Below, piece by piece: positions 8,264 through 17,659 of a stretch of 64,000 nucleotides of DNA. The DNA lies in assembly GCA_002841405.1 (NCBI GenBank), contig PGZR01000001.1, forward strand, positions 1 through 64,000, in the 5' to 3' direction. The DNA comes from Firmicutes bacterium HGW-Firmicutes-4. GTDB taxonomy: Bacteria; Bacillota; Clostridia; Eubacteriales; Eubacteriaceae. The notes below the pieces were generated by a model that was not told where the DNA came from, ran no database searches, and saw only the letters and a program-made list of their open reading frames with translations. Made by a program: the position numbers and the translations under genes. The first letter of the stretch is position 1; every line of letters starts with the position of its first letter.

Positions 8264-8602
8264 ATGTATATCACCCTATTTAAGTCAAAGCTCCATCGGG
8301 CAACCGTCACTGAAGCTAAACAGGCCGATATTCTTCCCGGTGAAAAGGTTCAGGTGGTGGATGTGAATAACGGCCAGCGCTTTGAAACCTATACCATTGT
8401 GGGTGAGCGCGGCAGCGGTATTATCTGTGTCAATGGCGCCGCGGCCCGGTTGGTTCACACCGGCGATCAGGTGATCATCATCGCCTATGCCATGATGGAA
8501 CGGCAGGAAGCTCTGGATTTTAAGCCCCGGGTCCTGATTCTCGATGATGAAAATCATGTAACCGCACTTAAGGACCATGAAGTTCATGGTCAGAGCCATT
8601 AG
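8264..8602 (+). CDS. panD: Aspartate 1-decarboxylase homologue lacking the cleavage segment
   Basis: PanD makes beta-alanine from aspartate with a pyruvoyl group formed by self-cleavage at a Gly-Ser bond in a segment of the form YxGSxxID. The product here is clearly Pan[13 protein letters not shown] at residues 7-18, [23 protein letters not shown] and the [12 protein letters not shown] strand all match. However, the protein goes straight from TVTEAKQ to [11 protein letters not shown]. About 15 residues are absent, including the Gly-Ser site and the tyrosine just before it. The frame stays open and the total is 112 rather than about 127 residues. The ribosome binding site AGAGG is good. As read, it cannot form the pyruvoyl cofactor. 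Confidence 0.88.
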   Translation: MYITLFKSKLHRATVTEAKQADILPGEKVQVVDVNNGQRFETYTIVGERGSGIICVNGAAARLVHTGDQVIIIAYAMMERQEALDFKPRVLILDDENHVTALKDHEVHGQSH

Positions 8603-8638
8603 TCCACTAGCATTAATTCTCAATTAACTTTGAACAAC

Positions 8639-8670
8639 AAAGCCAGGTATGATTTTTCATACCTGGCTTT
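8639..8670. terminator. Intrinsic terminator between panD and the glucan synthase gene
   Basis: A perfect 14-bp stem (arms 8639-8652 and 8657-8670) with a 4-base loop lies between convergent genes. The T-runs on both sides are short, so it may work in either direction. Confidence 0.75.
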
Positions 8671-8695
8671 AAGTTTGTTCAGTAACGCCGGTGCT

Positions 8696-10270
8696 TTATA
8701 ATCCCATTAAGACTTCAACCTGATGATTTACTTTGTCATTTACCAGATTGATAACATTTCTGGTTGAGATGATCCCATCTACCGAAATGGTTTTGACGCC
8801 TTTATTGGCTCCATCGGGGTTTTTTATATTGATCTGATAGTTTGTTTCTTGATAGTTATAGTTGATCTGATATTCTTTCATTTTGCCGGGAATGCATGGA
8901 TCAATGACAATGGTCTCGCCATTTTTCTGGAAGCCCAAAATATATTCCAACCCCGCCCGGTACATCCAGCCGGCCGCCCCGGTATACCAGGTCCAGCCAC
9001 CTCTGCCGGTATGAGGATAAGTGGAATAAACATCGGCAGCAAACACATAGGGTTCCACCTTATAGCGGGTGTAGTCGCGCATGTTGGTGGTATGGTTAAT
9101 CGGGTTAATCAGTTCAAACAGTTCCCAGGCTTTATCGCCATCCCCCATTTTAGCAAAGGCAATGATGGCCCAGGCCGCGGCATGGGTATATTGTCCGCCA
9201 TTTTCCCGGACGCCTGGGATATAACCCTTAATGTATCCCGGCTCCAGCTCGGACTTGTCAAAAGGTGGCGTCAGCAATTTGATCAGACCGTCTTCACGAC
9301 TGACCAGATAGTCTTCCAGTGAATTCATCGCCATACGTGAACGTTCGCTTTCCCCGGCTCCGGAAATTACCGACCAGCTTTGAGCAATGGAGTCGATTTT
9401 GCACTCGCTGTTCCCAGCCGACCCCAAAACATCGCCGTTGTCGAAATAAGCCCGGCGATACCAACTGCCGTCCCAGGCCGTTTTTTCGATGGCCGCCATG
9501 ATCTCCGCTTTGACGCTTTGATACTTTATGGCCCGTTCCAGGTCACCTTTTTCTTTACAAATGGGAATAAATAGGTCCAGATTGGCAATCAGGAACCAAC
9601 CTAACCAGACGCTTTCGCCCCGACCTTTATTACCGACGGTGTTCATCCCATCATTCCAATCCCCGGAACCCATCAGCGGCAGTCCATGTTTTCCAAATTT
9701 CAGAGAAATTTCAAGTGCCCGCAGACAATGCTCATATAAGGAAGCCGAGGTCTCAATTTTCCAGGGGCGGCCGCATTTTTCATCTTCAAATTCGCTTAAT
9801 TCCGGCTCTTCGATAAAGTTTACTTGTTCTTCCAGAATTTGCCGGTCTCCCGTGATGCGAATATATTCGGCAGTGACATAGGGCAACCATAATCGATCAT
9901 CGGAAAAATGAGTCCGAGTTCCCAAACCCATTGGTTCGTGCCACCAATGCTGAACATCACCTTGCTGATACTGGTGACTGGCATGGAGCAGGATTTGCGT
10001 CCGGGCGATTTCTGGCCATATGTTGGTAATCGATAAGGCATCCTGGAGCTGATCGCGGAACCCAAATGCGCCACCGGCCTGATAAAATCCTGATCTTCCC
10101 CATAGCCGGCAGGAAATAACCTGGTATTGCAGCCATCCATTGACCATCAGATTAATAGAATCCGTTGCTGTTTCCACCTGAATCACTCCCAGCTTACTTT
10201 TCCAGAAACCGATGACTTCATTTAAGGCATCCTGAACATTTCGCAGCTCACGATACTTCTGGGTTAGCAC
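8696..10270 (-). CDS. NdvB-like cyclic beta-1,2-glucan synthase, C-terminal fragment (GH94 domain)
   Basis: This is the last 524 residues of a roughly 2930-residue protein. It carries most of the (alpha/alpha)6 catalytic part of a GH94 phosphorylase-type domain: NGWLQYQVISCRLWGRSGFYQAGGAFGFRDQLQD, the acid motif GSGDWNDGMN, GQYTHAAAW and GRGGWTWYTGAAGWMYRA. In NdvB this domain trims and sets the chain length of the glucan. The frame immediately upstream continues to read sensibly (LGANERKDIAFLLG) into the end of the preceding fragment. The join needs one extra base in the C4 run at 10333-10336. The ATG/GTG used here is internal, so this is not a real gene start. Confidence 0.85.
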   Translation of the reverse strand: MLTQKYRELRNVQDALNEVIGFWKSKLGVIQVETATDSINLMVNGWLQYQVISCRLWGRSGFYQAGGAFGFRDQLQDALSITNIWPEIARTQILLHASHQYQQGDVQHWWHEPMGLGTRTHFSDDRLWLPYVTAEYIRITGDRQILEEQVNFIEEPELSEFEDEKCGRPWKIETSASLYEHCLRALEISLKFGKHGLPLMGSGDWNDGMNTVGNKGRGESVWLGWFLIANLDLFIPICKEKGDLERAIKYQSVKAEIMAAIEKTAWDGSWYRRAYFDNGDVLGSAGNSECKIDSIAQSWSVISGAGESERSRMAMNSLEDYLVSREDGLIKLLTPPFDKSELEPGYIKGYIPGVRENGGQYTHAAAWAIIAFAKMGDGDKAWELFELINPINHTTNMRDYTRYKVEPYVFAADVYSTYPHTGRGGWTWYTGAAGWMYRAGLEYILGFQKNGETIVIDPCIPGKMKEYQINYNYQETNYQINIKNPDGANKGVKTISVDGIISTRNVINLVNDKVNHQVEVLMGL

Positions 10271-10299
10271 ATTGACCTCATCATAATTATTGGCAGCGC

Positions 10300-13200
10300 C
10301 TAAAAGGAATGCGATATCTTTCCGCTCATTCGCCCCAGGGTAACCTTGACCTGAATCGCCCCGCAGGGATCAAAGCCAGCACCTAATGCCCCGTCAAGAC
10401 TTATATCGGCCAGGCTTTCCGGACAGGACATATCGCCATTTCCGAAAAAGGCTTTGCGATCACTGGTAACGGACCGCTGCGGGATTGATGCATCGATGAA
10501 TAGGATTTCTCCCGGAAACCCTTCATTATAGGGGTTTCTGATTAACAGCGCTCCGGATTCATCCTGATCAGCATTGATGTGCATGGCCGTGGCCTGATCA
10601 CTAACCCCAAGTACCGGCCGGATATAGTAGGTCAGGGTTACGTGTCGTTCCTGATTTGATTCATTTTTTAAATTAATCAGACTGATTTTTACGGCATCGG
10701 TTGTCGGCACAAACTGAATCATGCGTTGTTTGATGCCATGACTGGCATGTTCAAAATTGGTATAGCCAAAACCATGCTTAATCGTATAATCTTCCTCTTC
10801 CCGGATTGGTAGTGGGGTAATGGTCCAGGTTTCTCCGGTATCCCCATCACCCAGATAAATCACTTCTCCGGGCGGATCTGAGACCACATCATTTGACCAC
10901 GGCGTCAGTTTATTTTCCCGGCTGTTTTGATACCAACTATAGCCGGAGCCTGATTCCGAAACCATAAAGCCAAAGTTCTGATTGGCTATCACATTTACCC
11001 ATGGTGCTGGGGTATTTTCACCATCTTCCAGATGGATGATATACTCACTACCGTCTTTTTTAAATCCGCCAATGCCATTGTTGTACAAGCGTTCCGGTTC
11101 ATCATTAGGTGACACCGGATAATTTATGGGCTTGCTCAACATCACTATTTTTTCAGGACTCAATCTGGTTGTCGGTGTTTCTCGCACCCCTTCCAGCTGT
11201 TCTCGGAGAGTTCCCTTGCCGCCTTTTAAGATTACTCGGGCAACGGCATAGAGCAGCGGTATGTCTAGCACTGCGATTTTATTTTTTTCCAGAATAAAGA
11301 CATCTTCACTGGTATTTAAAATGTCATGGGTTTGTTTAGACAATACAATATCAGAAATTAGGGCATACAGGGGCAGTGAATAAGAATATTCCTCTTCACT
11401 TAAGATCACCAGATCCACGTTTAGCCCAATCAGTCGCCAGTATTCGTGGGCTTTTAAAACCTCGACCAATAGCTTGACCTGATCGACTTTACTTAGATCC
11501 ATTAGCACAATTGGGTTGTCACCGGAGATGCCATATTTCCATAAGGCCGACTGACCCTGAGTGTTTTCGCGGATTATTTCCTGACTCATCATCTTAACAG
11601 GGCTCATAAAAACAAGATGAGAGATCATATCCTGATAAAGCTCAGACTCGTCTGCATCCAGATTGAGGTATCGGGATTCTACCTGGCTCCTGGTTAAGGC
11701 CAGTTTGAAAGCACCTTCCACCGCACTGGGGGTTTTATATTTATCGATCAAATGAAGCATCGATTCTTTGCTTTCGCAGAAGGCGGTGACAAAGGAAAAC
11801 TGGGCGGTTTTACCGGCCTCGATGATCACCTTGATACGGGTACTCATGACTGGATCGAGCACTGGTCCGCTGGTGCCAGACAGCGGTTTATCCTGAGTGA
11901 TGACGACCGGATTTTTGGGATTATTACCCCGGCCGATCAACTGCATCCGATCGGTTTCGTACTGAATTTCGCCCTCGATATTGCCTTTGGTGACAACCGC
12001 ATTGGCCAGCCACATGTTTTTATCGCTGTCTGATCGGGGCCGCCGGTTGGCAATCAGGCATTTTCTACTATGTTCTATTTCCGTTTCAACGAAAAGATTG
12101 CCAAAAGCCGGATGAGCAATATCCCCAGCCTGGGATGCCATAACCAGTTCAAAATAGCTGGTTAATTCCAGGATGCAGGATTTTTTGCCGTTATTTTTCA
12201 GGCTGATCCGTCTAATTTCGACGTTGTCACCAGATGCTACAACCACCTCGGTTTTTGTCTCAATGTCGCCATCGGTGCGCGTGAAGGTGGCTTTGTCGGT
12301 GGTAAAAACCACCTCATATTTATCTGGTTTGTTATTCAGCGGGGCATAGGCAGCCGACCAGATGGCTTTGCTGCTTAAATTTTTCACATAGAAAAACATT
12401 CCGTATTGATCCAGGGTGCTATCTTCACGCCAGCGGGTTACGGCTGACATTTTACTTTTACTGTAACCGGTTCCCCGATCGGTAATCATTACCGAATAAT
12501 TGCCATTGGAAAGGATATGAGCTTTGGGAAGATTGGCATTGGGCTTTAGATAACGTCGTATGGCACTTCTTTCTCTGGTTATCTTGCCTTTGTAGGGCAC
12601 CAGTTTTTCCTTGGTTCCCTTGGTAAAGATCAGGTCGGAAGATACTTTTTCCTGAAGCAGCAATCGGGCTGCATGGATTTCCGGGTCATTATGGAAACGG
12701 GTCTGCATGATATTGTCATTGATACAATTATTCAGTGCCATTAAACTCATGCCCTGATGGTGAGCCATAAAACTTTTTACCACCGCCCGCTTTGTCTCAA
12801 AACCCAGCCGCTCCGGGGTATAATCGGCGGCTTCATAAAAACCGTAGGGTCCTTCCAGACCATCGGCTTTAAGCCGTTTAATATTCTTAATCGCTGCTTC
12901 CGGATCAATCATCAGTGCCAGGAAGGTGGCATAGGGCGCGGTCACGGCATCTTCAATTAAGCCCCGTTTAAGCCCCAACCAGGGCACCCCAATGGCCTTG
13001 TATTTGTAATCGTGGTGTTTATCCATGGCATTATAACCGGATTCCGATGTGCCCCAGGGCATTTCCCGCTGATTTCCGTATTTCATCTGACTCTTAATAA
13101 CAAAAGAATAGGTTTCATCCAGCAAGGTGTTCTGATAGCTTTTCATAATCAAAAGTGGCATTAAATATTCAAACATGGTGCCAGTCCAGGAAATCAGACC

Positions 13201-16140
13201 TTTGTAATGATCTACCGTCGTCAGTCCGCGGCCCAGTTTAAACCAATGGGACGCCGGGATCTTACCCTTAGCAATACAGATATAGCTGGTTTGACGGGCC
13301 TCTGAGGCCAGCAGGTCATAAAATGAATTGGTGAGCTTATTGTCTTCCAGATTAAAGCCGATACTGAAGAGCTCCTTCTTCTTGTCATAGAGGGGCAGAA
13401 ATTCCATCGCAGCGATAAGGGTATCAATCCGTTTGAGCAGTCGGTTGTACTGGTCGACAAAATTTCGGGTCGCAGTAGCGGCTGTGTTTAGAGTTTCGCT
13501 GGTTTCAGCCAGCCATGCCAGTAGCTCACCGTAATCATCCTGATCCCATTTTTTGACCGCCAATGCCAGTCGGTCGGCAATGGTGGCGGTTTCCTGATGC
13601 AGCTTTGGTAAATCAATCAAATCCGCATTATCCACTAAGCGGTTTTTGAGGCTGTTAATATCTGTGAATACCGCATCACTGGCAGCTTCTTTTTTGGCCG
13701 CTGACATATCCATCAAGCCGTCTGGGCTTTTATTAAGCAAATAAACGCCCGGCAGGAAGTTTACCATTTCGGCTCTAAACAGAGTAATCATCTCGATAAT
13801 TTTTGTTTTCCAGACCCCTTCATCGATATCTGTCAACGCATCTGACTTCATCAGGTTCTCCAGTGTTTGATGCCAAGCCATTGAATCCGCCGTTGTTTCC
13901 AAGCTGTCTCGCGAAGGGATTTTCCCATAGACAGCATAATCGGTTTTTCCGACACAATGGAGGGTGTCCCGGATTCCACTTGAAAACCGGGGATCAATCA
14001 GCGGGCTGTGAAGGTAGTCTGTAAGTCCTTGTTTCAGGGTGACCAGGTAGCAGAGAAAATTCCCGCTGTCGACTGTTGAAATATAGGCCGGTCGCAGCGG
14101 TTTTAGGGTCAGGGTATCGTACCAGTTAAGCAGATGACCCTGCCATTTTTCCAGGGCTTCAATGGTGCTAACGGTTTTATCAATGAGCGCCAGCATCCGC
14201 CCGGTGCTAATATAGCCAAAGTCTCTGGCGGTCAGTGGTGCCAGCAGACCCAGCCCGATATTGGTGGGCGATGTCCGCTGAGCAATTCCTCGAGGTGGGT
14301 CGGCCTGATAATTGTCGGGAATCAGGTAATGACTTTTAGCATTTGAAAAGTCCTCAAAATAACGCCAGGTTTTGCGGGTGATTCGACCGAGTTCAAGAAG
14401 CTCACTATCAGATAGTAAAAGCTCCTTTTCCTGGTGATCCCTGCTGATAAACCAGGCAATAACGGGACTACTGACCCACAAGGCAAAGAAAAACAGGCCG
14501 AGCAACAGTGCTTCCGGTTTAAAAAGCAGGGCCAGGATGACTGGTATCGGTGCCTGAAGTAGCGCAGCCTTCATGGTAAAAACATAACTGACCAGTGAAT
14601 TTTTCTGGAATTTTTCAGTATCATCCGCAGTTACCCATTCCAGCAGGTTTTTCCGGGTAACAAAAACCCGGGTCAGAGTTACCATGATCGCATGGCTCAT
14701 CAGCCAGGCCTGATAAGGCAAAAAGATCAGCACCAGCAAAAACTGCATCAGTACTGCTTTGAGGCCAAACATCACCGGCATGTACCGCTTGATCCGGTCG
14801 TTACCAATCCGGGCCGTAACAAGAAAACCGACGATCCCCATCACCAATGGAAATACCTGCGGCAGCAGGAAAAAACCTAACCAGAAAAAAACACTTCCGG
14901 GAAGAATTGAAAAACTCAAGAAGACTAATAACATCAGAGCCGGCGGTACCAGACTTCTTCTTAAATTATCAAACATTTTCCATTTGGACAGTCGCGAAAG
15001 AGGATTGAAGATTTTATCATGACGACGGTCAAAAATTTTCCGAAACAGAATCGGCACTAATTGCCAGTCCCCCCGGACCCAACGATGCAGCCGGGCTGAA
15101 AACGAATTATATTTTGACGGATAGGAATCTACCAGCTTTAGATCGGTGACCAGACCAGTTCGCACATACGAGCCCTCCAGTAGATCATGACTGAGAATGG
15201 TGTTATCAGGGATGGCATCGCGCATGATGGTCTGAAAGACCGCTAAATCATATATGCCCTTGCCGACAAAAATTCCTTCGCCAAAAAGATCCTGATAGAC
15301 ATCAGAAATGGCAGTGGCATAAGGATCAATGCCTTCCTGACCAGTGAAGATCCGGGAAAAAAGCGACTTGTTGGAACTTTCATTTTCTACTTCAATTCTA
15401 GGCTGCATCAAGCCATAGCCTTCCACTACCACTCCCCGTTCGCTGTCGATAACCGGTCGGTTCAGCGGGTGCGCCATGGTGGCAATCATTTTTTTTGCCA
15501 TCCCCATCGGCAGAATCGTATCGCTGTCCAGGGTGATCACATATTTGATATGGTCAAAGGGTGGTTTTTTAGCTGACACATAGGCAAAACTGGTATCGCC
15601 GGTGCCGAGAATCAGGTCATTGAATTCCATCAACGCCCCTCTTTTTCGTTCCCATCCAAACCATTTGTCATTCTTTTCATTGTATTGACTGTCGCGATGG
15701 AAAAAATAAAACTTATCGGTACCCACCGGGGCATATTTCTGATTAAGCTCGCTGATGCCGGCCAGAGCGGTTTCGATAATCCCGGGATCAGCCTTCATGG
15801 CTGATTTGTCGGCATCGCTGAATGCTCCAACCAGGGCAAAGTAAAGATTCTCTTCGCGGTTGGAAAGATAATGACTTTCCAGACCAGCCAGCAATTCCGT
15901 CACCCGTTTCTGATCAGAAAGCAGGGTTGGCACCGCAACAATGGTGCTCATGCTTTCGGGAATTCCCTCTCTTAATTGAAGTCGTGGAAAAAAAGCTGGC
16001 TTCAGGGCATTGCAAACAATCCAGTTGACCGCTTCCACAGCAATTTCCGATGCCGGGATCAGTACGGCTACAATAGCCAGAACCGAAAATAGTAACAGAT
16101 GTGAGGGCGCCGTAAAATTAGAGTAACGGATAGCCACCAA
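10300..16140 (-). CDS. NdvB-like cyclic beta-1,2-glucan synthase, central fragment (GT2-like plus GH94 N-terminal regions)
   Basis: The 1946 residues contain hydrophobic membrane segments near the start and around 430-590. Between them is a processive glycosyltransferase domain with the metal-binding aspartates in ITLDSDTILP, the SHDLLEGSYVRTGLV segment and the RWVRGDWQ motif. Further on are two copies of carbohydrate-binding/GH94-linked regions, with MPWGTSESGYNAMDKHHDYKYKA and SFMAHHQGMSLMALN. The product links UDP-glucose into a beta-1,2-glucan in NdvB proteins, at the inner membrane. The fragment's first residues MVAIRYSNF are in the middle of a membrane helix, and its last residues after VTLGR are out of frame. 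Both ends are frameshift junctions. Confidence 0.87.
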   Translation of the reverse strand: MVAIRYSNFTAPSHLLLFSVLAIVAVLIPASEIAVEAVNWIVCNALKPAFFPRLQLREGIPESMSTIVAVPTLLSDQKRVTELLAGLESHYLSNREENLYFALVGAFSDADKSAMKADPGIIETALAGISELNQKYAPVGTDKFYFFHRDSQYNEKNDKWFGWERKRGALMEFNDLILGTGDTSFAYVSAKKPPFDHIKYVITLDSDTILPMGMAKKMIATMAHPLNRPVIDSERGVVVEGYGLMQPRIEVENESSNKSLFSRIFTGQEGIDPYATAISDVYQDLFGEGIFVGKGIYDLAVFQTIMRDAIPDNTILSHDLLEGSYVRTGLVTDLKLVDSYPSKYNSFSARLHRWVRGDWQLVPILFRKIFDRRHDKIFNPLSRLSKWKMFDNLRRSLVPPALMLLVFLSFSILPGSVFFWLGFFLLPQVFPLVMGIVGFLVTARIGNDRIKRYMPVMFGLKAVLMQFLLVLIFLPYQAWLMSHAIMVTLTRVFVTRKNLLEWVTADDTEKFQKNSLVSYVFTMKAALLQAPIPVILALLFKPEALLLGLFFFALWVSSPVIAWFISRDHQEKELLLSDSELLELGRITRKTWRYFEDFSNAKSHYLIPDNYQADPPRGIAQRTSPTNIGLGLLAPLTARDFGYISTGRMLALIDKTVSTIEALEKWQGHLLNWYDTLTLKPLRPAYISTVDSGNFLCYLVTLKQGLTDYLHSPLIDPRFSSGIRDTLHCVGKTDYAVYGKIPSRDSLETTADSMAWHQTLENLMKSDALTDIDEGVWKTKIIEMITLFRAEMVNFLPGVYLLNKSPDGLMDMSAAKKEAASDAVFTDINSLKNRLVDNADLIDLPKLHQETATIADRLALAVKKWDQDDYGELLAWLAETSETLNTAATATRNFVDQYNRLLKRIDTLIAAMEFLPLYDKKKELFSIGFNLEDNKLTNSFYDLLASEARQTSYICIAKGKIPASHWFKLGRGLTTVDHYKGLISWTGTMFEYLMPLLIMKSYQNTLLDETYSFVIKSQMKYGNQREMPWGTSESGYNAMDKHHDYKYKAIGVPWLGLKRGLIEDAVTAPYATFLALMIDPEAAIKNIKRLKADGLEGPYGFYEAADYTPERLGFETKRAVVKSFMAHHQGMSLMALNNCINDNIMQTRFHNDPEIHAARLLLQEKVSSDLIFTKGTKEKLVPYKGKITRERSAIRRYLKPNANLPKAHILSNGNYSVMITDRGTGYSKSKMSAVTRWREDSTLDQYGMFFYVKNLSSKAIWSAAYAPLNNKPDKYEVVFTTDKATFTRTDGDIETKTEVVVASGDNVEIRRISLKNNGKKSCILELTSYFELVMASQAGDIAHPAFGNLFVETEIEHSRKCLIANRRPRSDSDKNMWLANAVVTKGNIEGEIQYETDRMQLIGRGNNPKNPVVITQDKPLSGTSGPVLDPVMSTRIKVIIEAGKTAQFSFVTAFCESKESMLHLIDKYKTPSAVEGAFKLALTRSQVESRYLNLDADESELYQDMISHLVFMSPVKMMSQEIIRENTQGQSALWKYGISGDNPIVLMDLSKVDQVKLLVEVLKAHEYWRLIGLNVDLVILSEEEYSYSLPLYALISDIVLSKQTHDILNTSEDVFILEKNKIAVLDIPLLYAVARVILKGGKGTLREQLEGVRETPTTRLSPEKIVMLSKPINYPVSPNDEPERLYNNGIGGFKKDGSEYIIHLEDGENTPAPWVNVIANQNFGFMVSESGSGYSWYQNSRENKLTPWSNDVVSDPPGEVIYLGDGDTGETWTITPLPIREEEDYTIKHGFGYTNFEHASHGIKQRMIQFVPTTDAVKISLINLKNESNQERHVTLTYYIRPVLGVSDQATAMHINADQDESGALLIRNPYNEGFPGEILFIDASIPQRSVTSDRKAFFGNGDMSCPESLADISLDGALGAGFDPCGAIQVKVTLGRMSGKISHSF

Positions 16141-17486
16141 TAAAAAAGCAGGGTGATCACACCCATGGAACCCAAATAAAGGACGCCCGGATTTTTTATC
16201 CCCATGCTGTCTGCTTTTGGTCTAAAGCTGTTGATTTTTTTTTCTTTGCTTTCCAGACTTCTGAGACCCTTGCCAATCAGGTAATAGCCGACATGCCAGG
16301 TTTTCTGGACAGCAGGATTTTCCAACTGGGTTTGATCTCGGCCGGTATAGGCTGCTTCAGCAAACTGAACCACCTCTTTAGCCAGATAAATTTCTGATAC
16401 CCCAAAGCCCAGGGCCAGTTCTTCGACTTTGGTTCGGTAGTAGCTGCGGGTGGCAATATCCATCAGTGGATAGGTTCCGTCAGGATCCTGTTTTAAAATC
16501 TGTTCGATCATACTTACCGATTCAAAGAGTTCGGACCAATCCAGGGAAGCGAAAAAATGAATACTGGTAATGGTATTTCCCATCGAAATGGTATTAACAG
16601 ATTGGGTTCCATGTTCTTTTTGGGTGATTTCCTCGGTCGTGGCGCCAAGCTTATTTAAGTTTTCGTCCATGGTGCGAAGGACTTCCACATAACTGCGACC
16701 GGAACGTCGGAGCCGATAGAATAAATGATCAACAAAGGATGGGTTGGCTTCGTCCAGACTTTGGAGACTGTCTTCAAACAGTTTGATTGTTTTCTTAGTA
16801 TCGTCGTCTTCGTTTTCCAGCCATTTGGTAAATATCTTATCCGCCTTATGCCACTGGTTCTGGGTGTTTTTTATTTCTTCACAGAGAACCCGGATGTTTT
16901 CAATCAGAGCCAGGGTAATCATCATTGGCAGCGCAACAATTTCCCGATCAAAAAGCACGGCATGAGACTGATAGGCCTTTAAGTAGTCGGTTAGGATCTT
17001 TTCGTCGATCTGACCATCGGTATGGGCGACAAGCTCCACGGCCACTGCAAAAATACGGATCTGTCCCTTGAGTGGGCCGGACTTAAGAATTGGCAAGCGG
17101 TTGTAAGCGGCTTTCTTTATGTCCCGTCGCATTCCTTTAACCTGTTTTTCAATGATATAGAAGTTGTCCAGCAGCCACTCTGAAGCCGGTGGTACAGCCG
17201 CCTTTTTTTGAAGATCTTCACTCAGGTCCCGATATACATTTAAAATGAATCGATAGTTTTCATTCATCCTGACAATGGGCGATTTGACCGATCTTTTCTT
17301 GATTGATACGGCATGCTCGATGGCAATTCTTTTGGCATGTCCTTCCAATTCCTCACTTGACAGCGATGCATCGCGCATGTTAAGTCGCGGTGATTTCCCC
17401 GATTTTATCAAAAATATCCATAATAAAAACAAGGTACAGCCAATCAGCACCGTGGCCTCAATTAATAATCTTAAATAAGCGTTCAT
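16068..17486 (-). CDS. NdvB-like cyclic beta-1,2-glucan synthase, N-terminal fragment
   Basis: The true start of the large glucan synthase gene: MNAYLRLLIEATVLIG is a membrane anchor, followed by a long soluble helical domain (GT84-associated region of NdvB) with WLLDNFYIIEKQV and NRLPILKSGPLKG. It ends in a second membrane helix (LYLGSMGVITLLF) where the reading frame is lost. In a T6/A6 run at 16142-16147 one extra base would continue the helix as LLFLLVAIRYSNF into the central fragment. With this and the 10333-10336 correction, 17486 to 8696 becomes one frame of 2931 codons. GAAAGG ribosome binding site upstream. A 14-bp palindrome, 17541-17554, lies in the promoter region. Confidence 0.85.
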   Translation of the reverse strand: MNAYLRLLIEATVLIGCTLFLLWIFLIKSGKSPRLNMRDASLSSEELEGHAKRIAIEHAVSIKKRSVKSPIVRMNENYRFILNVYRDLSEDLQKKAAVPPASEWLLDNFYIIEKQVKGMRRDIKKAAYNRLPILKSGPLKGQIRIFAVAVELVAHTDGQIDEKILTDYLKAYQSHAVLFDREIVALPMMITLALIENIRVLCEEIKNTQNQWHKADKIFTKWLENEDDDTKKTIKLFEDSLQSLDEANPSFVDHLFYRLRRSGRSYVEVLRTMDENLNKLGATTEEITQKEHGTQSVNTISMGNTITSIHFFASLDWSELFESVSMIEQILKQDPDGTYPLMDIATRSYYRTKVEELALGFGVSEIYLAKEVVQFAEAAYTGRDQTQLENPAVQKTWHVGYYLIGKGLRSLESKEKKINSFRPKADSMGIKNPGVLYLGSMGVITLLFYWWLSVTLILRRPHICYYFRFWLL

Positions 17487-17601
17487 TGATTCACAAATCC
17501 TTTCGTGATTTTAGCCTATTACAATAATAGGTAAAATCTTTATACTTAAGTATATACCTCTTGTATCGGTTATTAACCTTAAGATAGAAAAGAAATGCGA
17601 A

Positions 17602-17643
17602 AAGAGCCTGATTGCGCCGGTTTCAGCGTGCATCAGCCTCTTT
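17602..17643 (-). terminator. Intrinsic terminator of the aco operon
   Basis: A long imperfect stem (aagaggctgatgc... on the minus strand, pairing with gcaatcaggctctt) followed by TTTT lies just after the lpdA/acoL stop. It ends the acetoin dehydrogenase transcript. Confidence 0.7.
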
Positions 17644-17659
17644 TTACAGTTATTTCTAC

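Noticed and set aside
8264-8602. Wrong start or frame as the reason for the short panD product
   Set aside because: The missing segment is internal: conserved PanD sequence is present on both sides in the same frame, so moving the start cannot restore it.
8849-9322. Plus-strand open frames under the glucan synthase gene, such as a 157-codon frame
   Set aside because: They lie opposite a clear protein-coding frame, with no ribosome binding site and no family similarity; they are shadows.
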